Part shown: positions 26,526-40,750 of the stretch, piece by piece
Layout: every line of letters starts with the position of its first letter
Numbering within the stretch: the stretch's first letter is position 1
DNA from: Pyrocephalus nanus
Taxonomy: Eukaryota; Chordata; Aves; Passeriformes; Tyrannidae
Direction: 5' to 3'
Assembly (NCBI GenBank): GCA_038380795.1
Contig: CM076268.1
Location: 28,343,501 to 28,407,500, forward strand
DNA length: 64,000 nt
The notes under the pieces: generated by a model
Database searches by the model: none
Told to the model about the DNA's origin: nothing
The model's input: the letters and a program-made list of their open reading frames with translations, nothing else
Made by a program: the position numbers and the translations under genes

Positions 26526-29500
26526 GGCAGACAGATACAGAAATGTCCAAGGAGCAGGATTTTAACCAAGGGATACCCTAGCACCAGAACTTAAGGTTGT
26601 GTGACATTTAGTGCCTCTCTGACTCCTGGGATAACTTGCAGACCACCTTGTTTTAGAACAGAGTAAACAATCATTTTAAAGGATTAGAGAACAGACAGAT
26701 TTTCCTCCCCTTAAGTGTTGCTATGGATAATCTTTCTGGAGTCCAAAAATCCTATAGAAGTGATGGAAAAATGATCTGTGACTGTACGGCTGAAGTGATT
26801 GATGACAATATAGGATATTTCACGATTCTCTCATTTTTTAAACCAGAGAATGTAAAAGTGTTATGCTCTGACAGTTGTTGAACAGTCTGTGCAAAATAAA
26901 AGTGTAAGTTTTACAAAACCTAAAACTTTATGAAAAGTTGAATTATATTTTAGATCTATGTAGTAACAGAAACATTTTTTGTAACAGTGATTAATGAAGG
27001 GAATTCTTAAGACCAGACTTTTAGAATTAAAAAATGTTAGTCTGAAATTAGAAAGGAACCACTAGTGTATACCTTATGAAAAAATGCTTACACAATTTCT
27101 AGCAACAAAGAATTAATAAAATAAAGAACTTGGAGAATAATTAAAAATAAGACAAACCTTCTGCTGTGGTATGAGGAAGTATTTTCTCCCTCTCCCAAGA
27201 GACTGAGTTAGTTCGTTCAGGAAGGTTTCTCATGCATCATCAACAGGTCTGTGACATTCATTTTGTTATCAGCTTTCTGTTTTTCTAAGCTCCACCGACA
27301 AAGAGAATGTTACATCTGAACGTTCATAATCTTTTATTACAATTTTTCTGCATTGTCCTACACAAGCCATTCATTAACACGTAATGCAAGATGCAAATTA
27401 ATCTAATAAACCAGCCCATTACAGAGCACAAAAGTTACAGACCCATCTTATAAGCACAGCGCTTGTAAATTCTGCGAGCATAGGCACTCAGGCCAGACTT
27501 CTGTGCTGAGAGTTGCAATGAATTTCCAAGTAGCTGTATAATTAAGCAGAGTCAGCAGTAAAGTTTTGGTCATGCTTTATTGGCTTTCTCATTTTTTTCC
27601 TAAATAACTGAAGTCAGAGTCAAAAAACCTTGAAAGTGAATGTGATATGTTTTGCCCTATAAATATTCTTTAAAATTGCCCATTGTTTGCCTTTTCCATA
27701 TGTTTCCTTGCCAAACAAGGGCACTATGGAGTTGTGGTTTTAGGATGCTTCCTCAGAAACTCTGCCTGAAATTATTTGGGTTTTACTTGCCCCTTTACTG
27801 ATATTGAGGAATTTTAAATCTTGAACTCTTATTAACTGACCAAAACATACTTCTTATTTTGGATTTCTACCTCTCTTGCATTGATGTCACTATTTGAAAG
27901 CAAGAAAAACTCTATTAGCTGAATAGTTTTGAGAATGAAAAATGCCCCAAAAAGGATCTCTGAACTGGAGTTGAAAACCTCCTAATTACCCGGGCAAGAG
28001 CAGAAATTATGTTTCATGAATCATTCAGAACAAGCATGCTTATAATCTGCTTCTTGATTATATTTTTTAGTTGATATGCTGGAAACACCCTCTTTCCTCA
28101 GTTCATTTTGTTGGTGATGAATGTCTGTCTGTCAGAACACAGCTGAGCTGCTCCTTCCTGGCTCTGAAATGTTCATCTCTTTTAGTTTAATTCTCTAATC
28201 ATGGCAAATCTGCAGTTTTTTAATGGGAAGGAAACATGTCATCTTCAATGTTAAAGTGATGCATGATTATATCACTATTGATTTTCAGCGAGCAAACCCT
28301 TTAATTTAGCATATTTATATTTGTATGAAGTGCAGTTGAACTTTTGCTGTACTTCATTTGGTGGTGGCCTAATTATACAGTTCAATACAATCTAATAATC
28401 CAGGCTGAAGTACAGGACAGTAGAAGATTTTTCTTTGTGATTTAGCTGGCAGCAAACACTAATCTTTGTGGTTGTTATCAGAGAAAGACATCTGAATCTA
28501 TAGCAGTATTTGTCTTTTCCTGGCACTCGATTCCTGCCTTCTCTGTGTGTCAGAGTTTTGTTTATCGTTTCCGGTTGTTCTGGCCTCCCAGCATTCATCT
28601 TCATTTCTGTGTTTTTTCCCTTCCCTCTGTGACTCACAGCAATAACTTATTTTCCTCTTAGGTTGGTAAACAACATAGTGATGTGTATTCTGAATCTGAT
28701 GTAGAAGGCTTCTGTCAGATCAGAAGCAGTGACTCAGCTTTCTTTAGCCAACAAGTGGCCACTTGCTGATTCACTTCGACAAATGTCTGGTTTAAAGTGA
28801 ATGGTGACAAATCTGAAAGTATTTAAGGAACTCCTGAATAAAATTACTGCTCCTTTTATATTCTTTAAAGGCTGATACAGGCAAAACTCGAGGGAGAAAA
28901 AGTCTGTTTGAGGAGTGACTTTGATCATTTAAAAGAGTACGTTCTGTGATATAAAGGAAATTTGGATGCTATTCCAGTGGGAGAAGATACCTAATAAACT
29001 GAATTCATTCTTGGCATAGCTGCTGACTAGGTAAATCAGTAATACAATTATCTCACTTTGTTTTATGACTGTATTTCATATATTTATATAAAAAGTTATG
29101 GGGAAATTCCTTACTTGTTTTGCATGTTTTCCTGATTTGTGGTACAGACTGTTCTGTTAGACTGCATAAAACAGCCTTTACTAATAAACCTGGACTTGTA
29201 ATTGCTATAATACAATCTCTCCCCATTCCTCCTCCTTTCTTTGTCTAGTGACTAAAAGTGATGAGTACAAGTCGTCAGTCATCACTGGCAGAAACCTCTT
29301 ACACTATCACTTTATATTTCTACTCTGCTGTTTCTGCTGATACGCTTTAGGTGAAGGCCTTAAAAACAGCAGAAATAAAAATAAGGTGAATCACAGTGAC
29401 TCTTAGACTTTAAATTGTTTCCTGATTCCCCTTCACTTGCTTTCTTAAACAGGAAGATAATAATCCTTCCTTAGCAGAATAGAGTCTTGCTTGGCACTGA

Positions 29501-29711
29501 TATTTAGAGGGGCTAGTCTTAAAGCCCTGTATGTTTTAATCCTACAAATAGGATAATGCTGTAAGTATATAACCTTAATACATGAAGATGTTCAGAACTA
29601 ATCAGATAAGCATGAATGAGCTTCTATGCATTAAACGTTTCCACCTGCTTTTCTACATTTTTATTATCATTTTTGTAATGCAGGTAAGTGCTATTGTCAA
29701 CTTAAAATGAT

Positions 29712-29778
29712 TTAGTCATGGTATGCTTATATATTTAGTTTTAGTTATGGTATGTTTTTATATTTAGTTATGTTTTGG
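29712..29778. repeat. tandem repeat, period about 29 bases, about 2.3 copies
   Basis: The first copy begins ttagtcatggtatgcttata and the second begins ttagttatggtatgttttta at 29741. A partial third, ttagttatgttttgg, starts near 29764. The copies differ by a few substitutions, which indicates a local duplication some time ago. Confidence 0.8.
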
Positions 29779-32700
29779 TAAAGGAAACCTGCTAGTGGTG
29801 ACAAACAAACTTAAATAGAGGAAAGACTGCTTTTTCATTATTAAAAATAATTGGATGTTATGCTTGGATTCAGGATGCAAGAACTAGTAGAATTGGTGTA
29901 ACTGAAGTAAGCCAAAATGTGTGCCACAAGGCAGGCTTTGTCCTGATTCTTTTTTATTTCTCTGTTAAACAAAGTAACATTTCCTGAAGGGGAAATGTAA
30001 ATTTATACTTGGCTATGTTTCTAAACATGTGGCTAGAGTATTTGGTTTGCTATACCTATTATTTGAACCTTCTCTCCTTGGAAATGGGTCTTGGAAAGGA
30101 AGTGTGATCCTCTAATGCTAGAATCTACAGCAATCTTTACTGACATCTTTACTTTCCTCTCGGAGAAGCTTTTTGTTCAAAGGGAAGAAGGTCATCTGAT
30201 CTCATCCTTTTGAAACTGTGTTGAAAAGCACCTTAGGAAAACTTTGGTATATCACACAGTGACTGAAGCCTTGTGGCCCTTCTGAATTACTGTTCATGCC
30301 TGAAAGATTTTCACAGAGTTTTGACGTTCATATTTAACACAAGTTTACCTCTCTGGCTACCTTAGTAACTGCTTCCTCCATTTTCATACCTCTGCAATGA
30401 CACCACTAGTGGACAAAACTGAAAAAGAGTTGAAAAAGCGGAAAAAAACTAGATTAGAGAAAGGTGAAGAAGCACATCTGTCTGAGTGAGTAAGTACAGC
30501 AAAAGATCACCTAATAACTACAAAGTAGCTCCAGAAGAGTTGAACTGTCAAGGAGCATCTTATGATGTCCTTTTCGGAAGTATTTATCTATGGAATCCCA
30601 AACCCAGAAAACTATCACAGGATATCAGCTGTATTCTGTTTCAATGAGATACTTATTCATTGCACTATTATAAATGTAATGGTGTTCTGGTGAATCACAG
30701 AAATCTTAAATCTTTAGATTTAGATTTTCAGAACCTGTAGCTTTTCTGACTACACATTTTATTTATTCTTAACCCCATAAAATTAATGACTATATAAAAC
30801 AAAACCAGCATTGCTTGACTGAGAGATAGTGAATATGCATATTTTGGGGAAGTTGAAAACCAGCAACCAACTTTGTTTAAAATAGTTACACGGATAGTCT
30901 ATCATGTTTACTTCCTATTAGTTTACTTCCACCTTTGTTTTTATCTGTCTCAAACAGTTGTTTCATCTCATTTTTCTTGTATTTTATTGGCTGTTACACC
31001 TTGTGAATTATCTTTGCCAGGAAATGTCGTTTATTTTATGTCTGTACATGGCTTAGCACAAACAGGACCCAACCTTGTCAAATCTCTGGTTGCAAACAGT
31101 ATTATTAATAATTAAAAATGGCACAGGAAAATTGGATTGAGACTGGATTTTGTATAAGACATAATATTGAATGTAATAAAAGACAGTCTTTAACATATAA
31201 ATGGGTTTAAGAAGATACAGCACAATCAAATTCAACTGCATTTTTTAGTACTTTTCATGTCATATCTCCCAAGGTGCTTCACAGCACAAGAATCATGATT
31301 AACTCTGGATTTAATCAGTGAACTAGTGCAGTAATACACAAAGTGGGGCAATGTGTTAGCAGAGCTTGATGTTGGTGAAGACCCCAGTGACCACACTGTA
31401 ATTCATGAGGAGATGTCAGTGGAACCATCCAGCCCGGGGGGGGCAGAGAACGTGGGTAGGCAGTCCTCTATTTCAGAGAAACAGTTGGAACAAAAGTCCA
31501 CAAGCATTTCTTTGGTAGAAGAGTAATCTGAGGAGGGGAGGTTTGGGATGGGTGCTTTGTTTTAGGGTGATAGTGACAAATCATAACAGCACATTTATAG
31601 CACATTTTCTGGTTTGCTACAGTTTTGCTGTTGTGAATGTTTGTGAGTGCAAATATCTCTCAAACGTGAACCCTGTGAGTTGCAAGTACTGGTTTCTTGG
31701 CAACCACATCAGGACTTTGCTATTTGCAGCTAGAAAGGAGGGTGCATTTTAAAATAGTCTGCAAATTTAGATATCTTGATGGCATTCATGGCAACAGAGC
31801 TCTTAAGGCTTGTGTTTTAATCTTTCTCAGTCTTGCATTCTTAGTCCTCAGAACCCTAAGTACACTACAACATCCAAAGTCAGTAGTATTAGTGAGTGCA
31901 AAAATAAACTTGAATTACCTAAGTTTTTCCTACCTATTAGAAGACAATTTTTGAAATACAAAACTTCCCTTTAAGGATGTTTCATACCAGGTGCATTAAA
32001 TAAACTGCTTTTATAGGGTGTTTCAGATGGATCATGATGGGCACTCACTCCATATCCCTGAGAGGTAATGATGATAGGAGACAGAGTCCCTGTGCACTCA
32101 CCTTGGGAGAAGGGGAAGAGGTTGTTCAGGTATAGAAGGGAAGAGCCCAGGAGGGCTAAAGGATGTTTGATACAGTGATATGACCTTAAAATTTCAAGTA
32201 TAGTTTTCCTCTTCTTTCTACCTTTCTCCTTCATCTTACTGCTTCAAATCCAGGAGAAGTGTTGATTGTCTTGGATCTCTGTAGAGTACAGAGATACTGA
32301 TGAGTATGAGTAGGCAATAATCCAGTTGCTAGGGTCCAGGTGCCTGAGACTCAAGCAGTACAATTTCAAATATATTTTTCTTTGCCTTTCTATATGGTTT
32401 ACGTAAATTGTTATTAAAAAGTAATAGCGTCGATGAAGAATTCATTTTAAGTATTTGTTATGGTGAACAATTAGAATGATTTATCTTAAGATTTTATTGC
32501 TGTCTGAGTAATGAAATCCATGGTTATGAGAGGTGGTTCTGATTTTGTAAGATATTGATTCTACTGCAGTTCAGGTGAAGAGAAAGGTCAGTGAAAGGAG
32601 AAAAGTGAGATGTTTTCATTCTCTTTTTGTGGATGTTGGTGCAGGCTCTAGAATGCATGTTCTAGTTGTGTGTTGGATCAAGGTTTTAGACTGTGGGCTT

Positions 32701-33118
32701 TCAGGATCAGAGAGAGTTTTTCAATTATAGAACGAGGGATTTATACCCTACTTTGGATAAATTTTGTATAGTACTACGAAAACAGCATAATTGTCATGAC
32801 TCCATCATGTTTCTCATAAAGCTTCTTATTTTGTGGCACTGCAACACAAATGCCCCAGCACATTTAACAAATGTCAATGAATTAACCTTCCCATACCTTC
32901 AGATAGCAGATGATTTTCCTACAGACAAGGAGCTACAAATAAAAGTTTCTTAAGGAGTTGCTGGGCTTGCTGTGGAGTCACAGCTTGGAACCAGGTTTCA
33001 TTCCCCATGGCCCTGACCAGCCTTTTCTTGCTCTACCCACCTTTGCTCTCCTTGAGCCCTTTTACTGGAGTTAGGCCTCTTTAAAGCATGCCTACTATTT
33101 TTATGGCAGTGGTTGGTC

Positions 33119-33133
33119 TTTTTTTTTTTTTTT
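33119..33133. repeat. poly(T) tract, 15 bases
   Basis: Uninterrupted T run in non-coding DNA. Confidence 0.93.
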
Positions 33134-35403
33134 CCAATCGTAATACATTTTTCCCTTCTGTGAAATGGAGAGAGCAGTGCTTGTATAGCCTTCAAGGGGT
33201 TACGTAGTGTTGGCTGGTTCAAAGATGCAGAATTTCTTGACTCAGAGAACTGGGACTTCTGTATTTACACAGTGAAGAAGAAAGTAGTACTCCCTTCATA
33301 CCTGGAACTACCAATGTCTCCCTGGACTGCTGAGAGATGCAGCCAATGCATCATTTTTTTCTCAGGCTCACTCTGAATGAAGTGAACTTTTACCCATATA
33401 TTTATTATTTATTAAATGAAAAATTTTAAATTATTATTATTTTCAGAATCTCTTGACACGATGATGAATTATGTATGCTTATGGATATGTCAGCTTATGC
33501 AGAAAAGAAGACAGTACACTATAAGTTTCGATTTTTAGAGTTAGAGTAAAATCTAGCTACATATGAAGAACAGTATATCCAGATAAAATATCTATTGTGC
33601 TAAAGCAAATGGTGTTACTTTTTACTGCTTCCCCTTGGAAAAGGGCCATGTTTTTGAGATGAAATCCAGCATCTCAAATGAATTTTTTATAATACTTGCA
33701 TGTAGCAGGATTCATTTCCTCCATTATCTAATGGATCATGTTTATTGAATCTGACAAACTCGAGAATCTGAGCTTTCAGATGTGGAGGGCAAACAACTTG
33801 CATGTGTTTGTTTGGCATCATCGATTTATCAAGACTTTCATCTTGTGCAGATGCTTATAGGTTGAGTTTCCACCTCTTTGGGAAAGTGCCATTGTCTTTC
33901 TTAAGTCTCTAAAAACTAATATTGAGGAAAAAATGGTGTTTAGGAAAAACCACCAGAAATATTTTACAAACATTTTATATAAATGCTATAGAGTAAATGA
34001 GTAGTTATTGTCTTTCTGGTCATTATTTTGATTCAGTGACAAAGCAGAATGTGACTTCTTCAAGGAAAAAAATATTCTTGATCCTGCTTTAGCAAAGTCA
34101 GTAACAAAAATTCTGCAGTTCCTGCCTCTCTTAAAGCCGTGGATACTCAGCTGTTTGGACTAAAGAAAGATATTTTCCTTCTGTTGAGAAGAGATTTTTG
34201 CATAGGCAGCAGTTCTGGTTGAACTTCTGCCTGGCAGTGTAAAGAGTGATTGCTCCCATCACTGTGGGGCAGAAACCTGCCTCTTTTCTCTGGACACTCT
34301 CCTTTCTGAACACGTGGAATATTGCAGCTTCCCAGCAGGAAAACTGACCTTGTTGCACTGAAATCAAAGGGGAGAGTTACCGCTGACTTCAGTAGTAGCA
34401 GGGTCAAGCCCAGGAGTTAAATTCTTTTTGTTGATACCTTGAAACCACCAGTGGGTTGTTATAGGATTTTTGGCAGCTTTACACATGGCTTGGATATGCA
34501 GGGCAGTTATGGAGTGCACTTGAGGGTCAGCAGAGGACTCCAGGAGGAGAACGGGTCTGGGCGATGTGAGCTGTGAGTGGAGGCAGCTGTGGTGAAGCTT
34601 GTGAAAGGGAATTTGAAACACCTGTGGTGGGGAGTTGCCTTGTTGGGAGTAGGGAATTGAGTGTGCTCTGGAGAGGTGGAGGTCTGCTGAAGGTCTGCCT
34701 GCCTTTGAACAACAGGTCTCAGGTCAGATTTCTATGTTTTAGAAGTTGATGAGAGTTTATCTATATGGGTAACAAATGCTTTATTTCGGGTCACTTTTGC
34801 TTGTTGTGAGCTTACACATTTGTGTATGTTTGAAACTTGGTTTATACTTGTGAGTTAGATGAGGCCTAAATTCTTTCTAGGACTATCTTAGAGTGAGAAG
34901 ACCAACGTGTAGAAAGCATCTGGAGTGCAAAATGTCAAGCATAAGTTAGAAGACTGACTGGCAAATAAAGTATCCATGTTTCAGACCAAACAACCCCTTT
35001 GGGCAGGGAGCTGTTGGATTGCGACTTACCTGGTGTTTAGGTATGTTGGGTGTCCGTCTGGGACAGTCATGGACTGTTGTGCCTGCAAAAAGGCAAATCT
35101 GTTGCATGTTCAATGATTATATGTAATATTTTAAGGTATATTTCCCTAGATTTGCCTATTGATTGACTTAGTGCAGCTTGGCTTTTGGATTAGCTTTAAT
35201 TGTTAGTAAACTAGAATGAGATCAAGATTTTTGTGTGTTAGGTTATGGAATTCAAACGGATGGTGCAGACTGTGAAGTATGTATGCTAGGAATTACTTTG
35301 GATTTGCTTATCTGTGTTTTTGTTGTGTGGCAGATACTGCACCCTGTGCTCTGTGGGTCTATTCTCTCCTGCTTGTTTTATGAAACCCTTTGCACCTGTG
35401 AAG

Positions 35404-35420
35404 AGGGGGGGGTATAAAAG
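35404..35420 (+). promoter_or_regulatory. TATA-box-like core promoter motif behind a G run
   Basis: A run of 8 G is followed by TATAAAAG at 35413-35420 and then gcaggcagc. The octamer is the strong form of the TATA consensus and the GC-rich flanks are those usually favoured. A start of transcription would be expected near 35440-35450. No protein-coding frame follows (an ATG at 35444 reaches a stop after five codons) and there is no CpG island. It could be a promoter of a non-coding or alternative transcript, or a chance match in AT-rich DNA. Confidence 0.2.
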
Positions 35421-38400
35421 GCAGGCAGCAAAGTGTAACTCTTCATGTTGCTGTGGATGTAAGAAACAGTACAAATTGCAAGATAATACATTAATATGTG
35501 GAGTTCCCTTTCTGTAATTATATCCCTCTTAGAAAACTACAGGATATAAAGTTAGGAGTTTGACTGGAAAAGCTTGACTATGCAACTGCTAAGCTCCAGT
35601 ATTAGCAAACTGAGGTCAAATTTTTTCGAGCACCAGCTGAATCTTATTGTGGTTTATAATTAGGCGTAGCTCTCTTGCATTTTAACAGACACACGTCGTT
35701 TTTATTCTGCCTCTCCAAGAGACTTTATTCACAGGAATTAGAAGAGTTTGAAATGAAGCAAGGTGTACTCAGTGGGTTCTTAATTGCTAACTGTGAGTAA
35801 AGAGAAATTTTTTGCGTTAACTTACGGCAAAGGCTTCTGAATAATCTGTTGGGTTACTCAAGTCTGCTTTTGTTTGGGGTGAGTGTTTCACCTTTTGTGA
35901 ATGGTAATAGCACGTTTTCAGTTACAAGGATTCATTTCAGAGGCTGCACAAACTGTGAGACATTTATCAGTTGGCAGGGAGCTCAGTGTTCCTAAACTAC
36001 CCATGTGTAACTGAACTCTCAGGTTGTACTCTTTGAGCTCCGTGGAGTGCTGTAGGGTGCACATTTCCAGCTGTGAAAGATTACTGTTGATCCCACTAGC
36101 TCATCTAGAGACAGGTTTATATCTTAGCTCACGTTTTGAATGGCTGATTCACATCTTGATGATGTTCATACATAAATGTAATCTAATGATTACTTTATTT
36201 CCTACTGTTCATATGCAGTATTTATACTTTGCCTAAGCAACCATAAACTTTCATCACTGCCATCTCTGAAAGCTCTTATCTGGAATGCCACTAATAATGA
36301 GCAAACTTACATTGTTATTAACTCTCTGTGGTGTGGTAGAATGGGTTGCTTTACTTCTCAGAAATACATCTTTCCTGAAGGGGGGAAGGAGTGATGTGTG
36401 CAATTGTCAGGTATAGCTGCTGCAGTTGCCAGTTGAGAAGTACTTTTTCTGTTAGGCAAGTTTACTGCCATTGAAATCCGACCCTAAGTAGCTCTGAAAA
36501 GGGAGGAAGGGAAAATAATTAAATGAAATGGTCTGCAGACTGCCCTTGGCAACTCCAGCCAAGACTTCAGCTCCCAGTGAACTGAACCCATTCCTTCTTC
36601 ACACCCAGAACAGAAACTTAGGTATCTCCTTCAGTCCTAAAATAAAAAGAAACTAACTCTATTGGTTGAAAACCAGCCTGGGCCAGGGGTTTTTTCTTGC
36701 TGCCTCAAGGAAGGATGTGGAGAGGATTCGGTTGTTCAAATATTATAAGGTTCATTAGAGATTTCTGCTTGCTTTCTTCACCCTTGTTTTCCATGACTTA
36801 ACATCTTCACTGTTGTATTCATGCAAAATCTCAGGGGTCACTGCGGGGTACCACGCTCCAACTAGGGCAGTATATTAACAGCAGATTTTTGGATATGATT
36901 CAGCACAAGAGGTTAGAGCTACCAGAGGCTGTGTCCTGTCCAGAAGCTGGGCCATGATGCTCTTGCATAAACAAGTGCTATGTTGAATAACTTTTAAATT
37001 AATTATTTTTTTAATATGAAAATTCAAAGTTAAATCATGTTTTTTTAAAGTAACCTAATCAGGATTTTTCTTCCTAAACTTAGTGAGTCAGCTAAAAGTT
37101 CAGTTTAATGATAATCTGTATTCTGAACTGACAGATAGCTCAAAATATGATTGATTTCAACATGTAGCTATGATTTCTCAAGGTTTTCTTGTAACTGCAT
37201 TATGCACGACAGAAAAATAATGAAGAGCTACCTTTACTTTCTTGAAAGAACAAAACCAATAGTCAACTTAGGGCATTCCAAAGAATATAGAAGTACATTC
37301 TGAAGACTTCTAAATTTTTTAACTGAAGAAATAATTATGTTGCACACAGAAGCTCTTGCTGATTTTATTTTTTAGGGTTTACCCATACAGTCTTAGTACA
37401 TTTAAGAGTATATTTAGTAGTTTTAGTCCTAGTAAGATTATGCCTTGCAGCTTGTTTTAGTCTGTTAGCTAAAAAAAAATTTGTGGGGTTTTCCCCTTAA
37501 ATCCAGTTCAGATTGGTTAATGACTTTTTGTAAAGAATTTAGAAGCTGAGGTACACATGGAAGCTGAAGTGTATGATGCAAAGATTGATAGCAATATATC
37601 TCAAAAGAATTTTAAGCTCTTGACATAATGGCTTTTTGCAAGTTCATCTTGGAGTGCTTTTATGCATTAGAAGGTGAGAAATGGATCATGCAGTGAAGAG
37701 TCAGGTGAAGCGTGTTTGGGGCTGTGAAAGCAGCACCTGTGTTGTACCTGCCTTTGCACCAGCTGGGACTGAGCCTCTCCTCTGTACCTCTCAGCACAGC
37801 TGAGAGCTGTGAGAATATTTTGGTTCTTGTACTAATGCAGATGGAGATACTGTACACATTTTCTTGGGTGACCATCACTAAAAAAAAATTGAAATCGCAA
37901 CAGGGACTTGAGTGTTATGAGTGTGCAGATGTGAGTTTAAATCACTAGGTAATTTGGAAAGTGGTCCTTGCTCCAGTTAGCACCTTTTGGTTTGTAACTT
38001 CAAGCAATTTCAGACTTCACAAACCAGGCTTTTTTAGATTAAATTCAACGGGAAGATGCTCTCCTGGAGTGCTCCTAAAGCTGATAAGGGGCAGTTAGCC
38101 CACAGCTCTGGATCAGTGCTAGTCCCAAGTAAAACCCTGTAATCCTATTCTGTGAGCACTTGGTGATCAGCACCAGCTGGTTCACTGCTTACAGTGTGAG
38201 ATCTCCTCACATTGTGTTAAGTTACTTGCTAATATAGATTAAGCATGGGAATTAATTATTTTTGTTATTTCAAAAGGAGGGTGTTGCTTGAGACCGAAGT
38301 TGAGGGATGGAGAAGTGTGAAGTATCTACTGAGACAAACTGAAAGGATTAGAAGTGCTTCTTATTTGAATAAAACTATTTATACTTGGATTTTTATTATT

Positions 38401-40582
38401 TTAATAAGGATAAATGAAAATCTCTCCTTTCTCACTGTTCAAAGAGGACAAGGGATGATTATGGCAGAACTACTCCATCAGACAGTACTCAGTGAAACAC
38501 GTAGGGCACTTTCCTGAGACGTAGGAGAAACATCTTTTAATCTCTTCTTTGATGAGACTTGAGCCTCCCTTGGCTCTTTCAGGAGCCAGCTGTATAAATT
38601 ATTACAGGGGGGTTTATTTTGCTCTCAGTATTTCCCATGTAGAGGTTCCACTCTGCATACAGTGTGTTTGTTGGACTAAAAGGGAAGGAGTATGACCTGA
38701 TAATCAGACTCCAGCTCCCAGTTTCTGCTTCAGTCTTAGAGTGCGAAACGGATCAGCTTTAGCAATCTGCATTGCGTGGGGCCTGTTGTTAATAATGAAG
38801 ATGAATCTGAGTGCCACTTTTAGGATATTTAAAAGTATATTTAAAGAAAGCATTATTTTGAATTCCAGAAGATTCAGCAAATGCAGATGGGAAGTTGAGG
38901 GGGTGGGGAGGGTGAGGCAAGGCCCAAACTCAGTAATTAAGGTTGCATGAATGTATCGCTTTCATCTTCCCTTCTACTGCTCCAATTTTACTCTTCATCA
39001 CATTTTATGGATTCTTTTTAATCTGTCTCCTGGGTGATATATTTTTTCCTGAGAGCTTGTTGTGCCATTGTGACTGTGGGGGAAAGTGTGCCATTTCTCC
39101 TTTCCTGCCACTACTTATTCACAAAGATGAATTGTGATTTTTCTGTGCTGTTTCTAGTTGGAGAGCATGCCAAAGCTTTTTAGGGTTTGACATGCCTGGT
39201 GTCCTTTTGCTGTGGGGCTGGACTATACCTTTTGCAGTGACGAAGAGCTATTTGCTGCAGGGGAAACAGGAACCCAGCATACTGGAAAAATCACTTATGC
39301 TCCTGATATTAGCATTTTTTGTAGGTCTTCCGTAAGAGCTTTTCTTTCTTAAAGTGACATGAAAACTGTGAAAGGAGCACTAGATGAAAGTATTGTCAAT
39401 CACGATGTAAAACTATGTATCCTCACTAGAAGTTACAATAAAGGATTTTCATGAATGATGCAGAAGTAATATCTTTTTTTGTGCGTGTCTGATAACATAG
39501 GATGTTGCCAATTATTAAGGAGGTAAAACAGGGAACAGTGATTCCTGGGCAAAGTAATGCAATCTCAAGTCCTTTCTTTCAAAGGGTTCTTTTTCCTTGC
39601 ATGAGACAAATGGATAACTCAGTGTTTTCAGGCTTATGCATTTTTAAAGGTAAATAATACTGGATAGCCAAAAGGGGAAATAGTATAACTCATTTTGGCT
39701 TTTGTATGTGCATGTAATCAGGAACCTCTGTGTTTAAATATGCACATAGTTATTTATGTAAGTGTGAAGCTTCAGACAATTTTGAGAACTTGCAGTGTAC
39801 ACAACATAGTCTAATTATAAATCAGAAACATATACTATGGTTTATGCTAATTCTAGCTAAGAGAAACTTTTCATATTACTTTCACAATCGTGTTTTTCAA
39901 AGGACATTTGTTCTTACATGTGTATTTACTCTTCCCTTGTAGTCAGGTTTAATTTCAGCTGAGCTTGGCAGGAGGGTGAACTCAAAGAAGAGAAGGCTGG
40001 TTTGGGGAGATCCTGTTAGCATTCCTTGCTGTGCAGGAGGCCCTGTGCCTGGGGCAGGTGCTTCCTTGTTTTTACCACAACAGAAATTCTAGGCGGTCTT
40101 GTCTGCGGCCATGGAAGCCGCTGTACTTGCTGAATCAGTTTGTGCTTTAGATTACAAAGTTGGCTGCTGTCAGGACACAAATCCATCAGAAATGACACTT
40201 GACTAGTTCTGCTGCTCAGAGAATTGCTTGTTACACTTCACCCCCGTTCATCCCTCCCTCACCTCACCCTTTGAAACCACCACAGAGCAGTTCTTGAAAA
40301 GTAAATTTTAGGAAGTGTGTTTTGTTAAAGTGGTTGGTGGGTTGCAGCATCTGATTCATGTAGAGAGAATAACTTGAATTAATTAAGCTTTTTGGTTGAT
40401 CATCTTGCTGAATTAATTTCAGAATATCTGAACAGCATGACCCAAAGCAATAAAAGCAAATGTGCTAAATGTTGCTCTACTTTAGAAGTTTCTTCTGGGA
40501 TACCAACTTTTTCCAGTTCTTCTGTATTTGAACTAGATGGAGATGGCAGAAACCTTTTGTGGTATGTGATGTAGAATGACAT

Positions 40583-40750
40583 GAGGAAGGAATTCTTTAT
40601 ATTAAGAGTGGTTGGAGCACTGGAACAGGGAAGTTGTGGAGTCTCCCTCCTTGGAGATGTTTAAAACCAGCCTGGATATGTTCCTGTGTCGCCTGGACTG
40701 GATGATCTCCAGAGGACTCTTGCAACCTTAACAATTCTGTGATTCTGTGA
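40583..40750 (+). mobile_element. CR1-type LINE, short 3' fragment with internal deletion
   Basis: Begins with aggaaggaattctttata and runs through ggagcactggaacaggga, agttgtggagtctccctcc, tggatgatctccagaggact and the terminal repeat attctgtgattctgtga. These are hallmarks of CR1 3' ends in plus orientation. About 30-40 bases between the 'tggatatgttcctgtg' and 'ctggactggatgatctcc' blocks appear missing compared with the usual family pattern. No coding capacity remains. Confidence 0.88.

Larger units (their letters stand above)
23241..40582. other. long non-coding stretch, probable intron or intergenic
   Basis: No gene is supported. It contains short tandem and low-complexity patches (24.0, 24.35, 26.5 and 29.7 kb), T runs at 23764-23775 and 33119-33133, a run of 8 G immediately before a TATA-like site at 35.4 kb, and homeobox/octamer-type AT motifs around 27.4 kb. 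The many short open frames in six phases are at chance level. Confidence 0.5.

Noticed and set aside
40415..40571. Acceptor-led open frame with peptide segments such as CAKCCSTLEVSSG and a gtatgt donor
   Set aside because: The acceptor is weak, 50-60 open codons are common here, and the exit phase does not join 52605-52679 without a stop before its donor.
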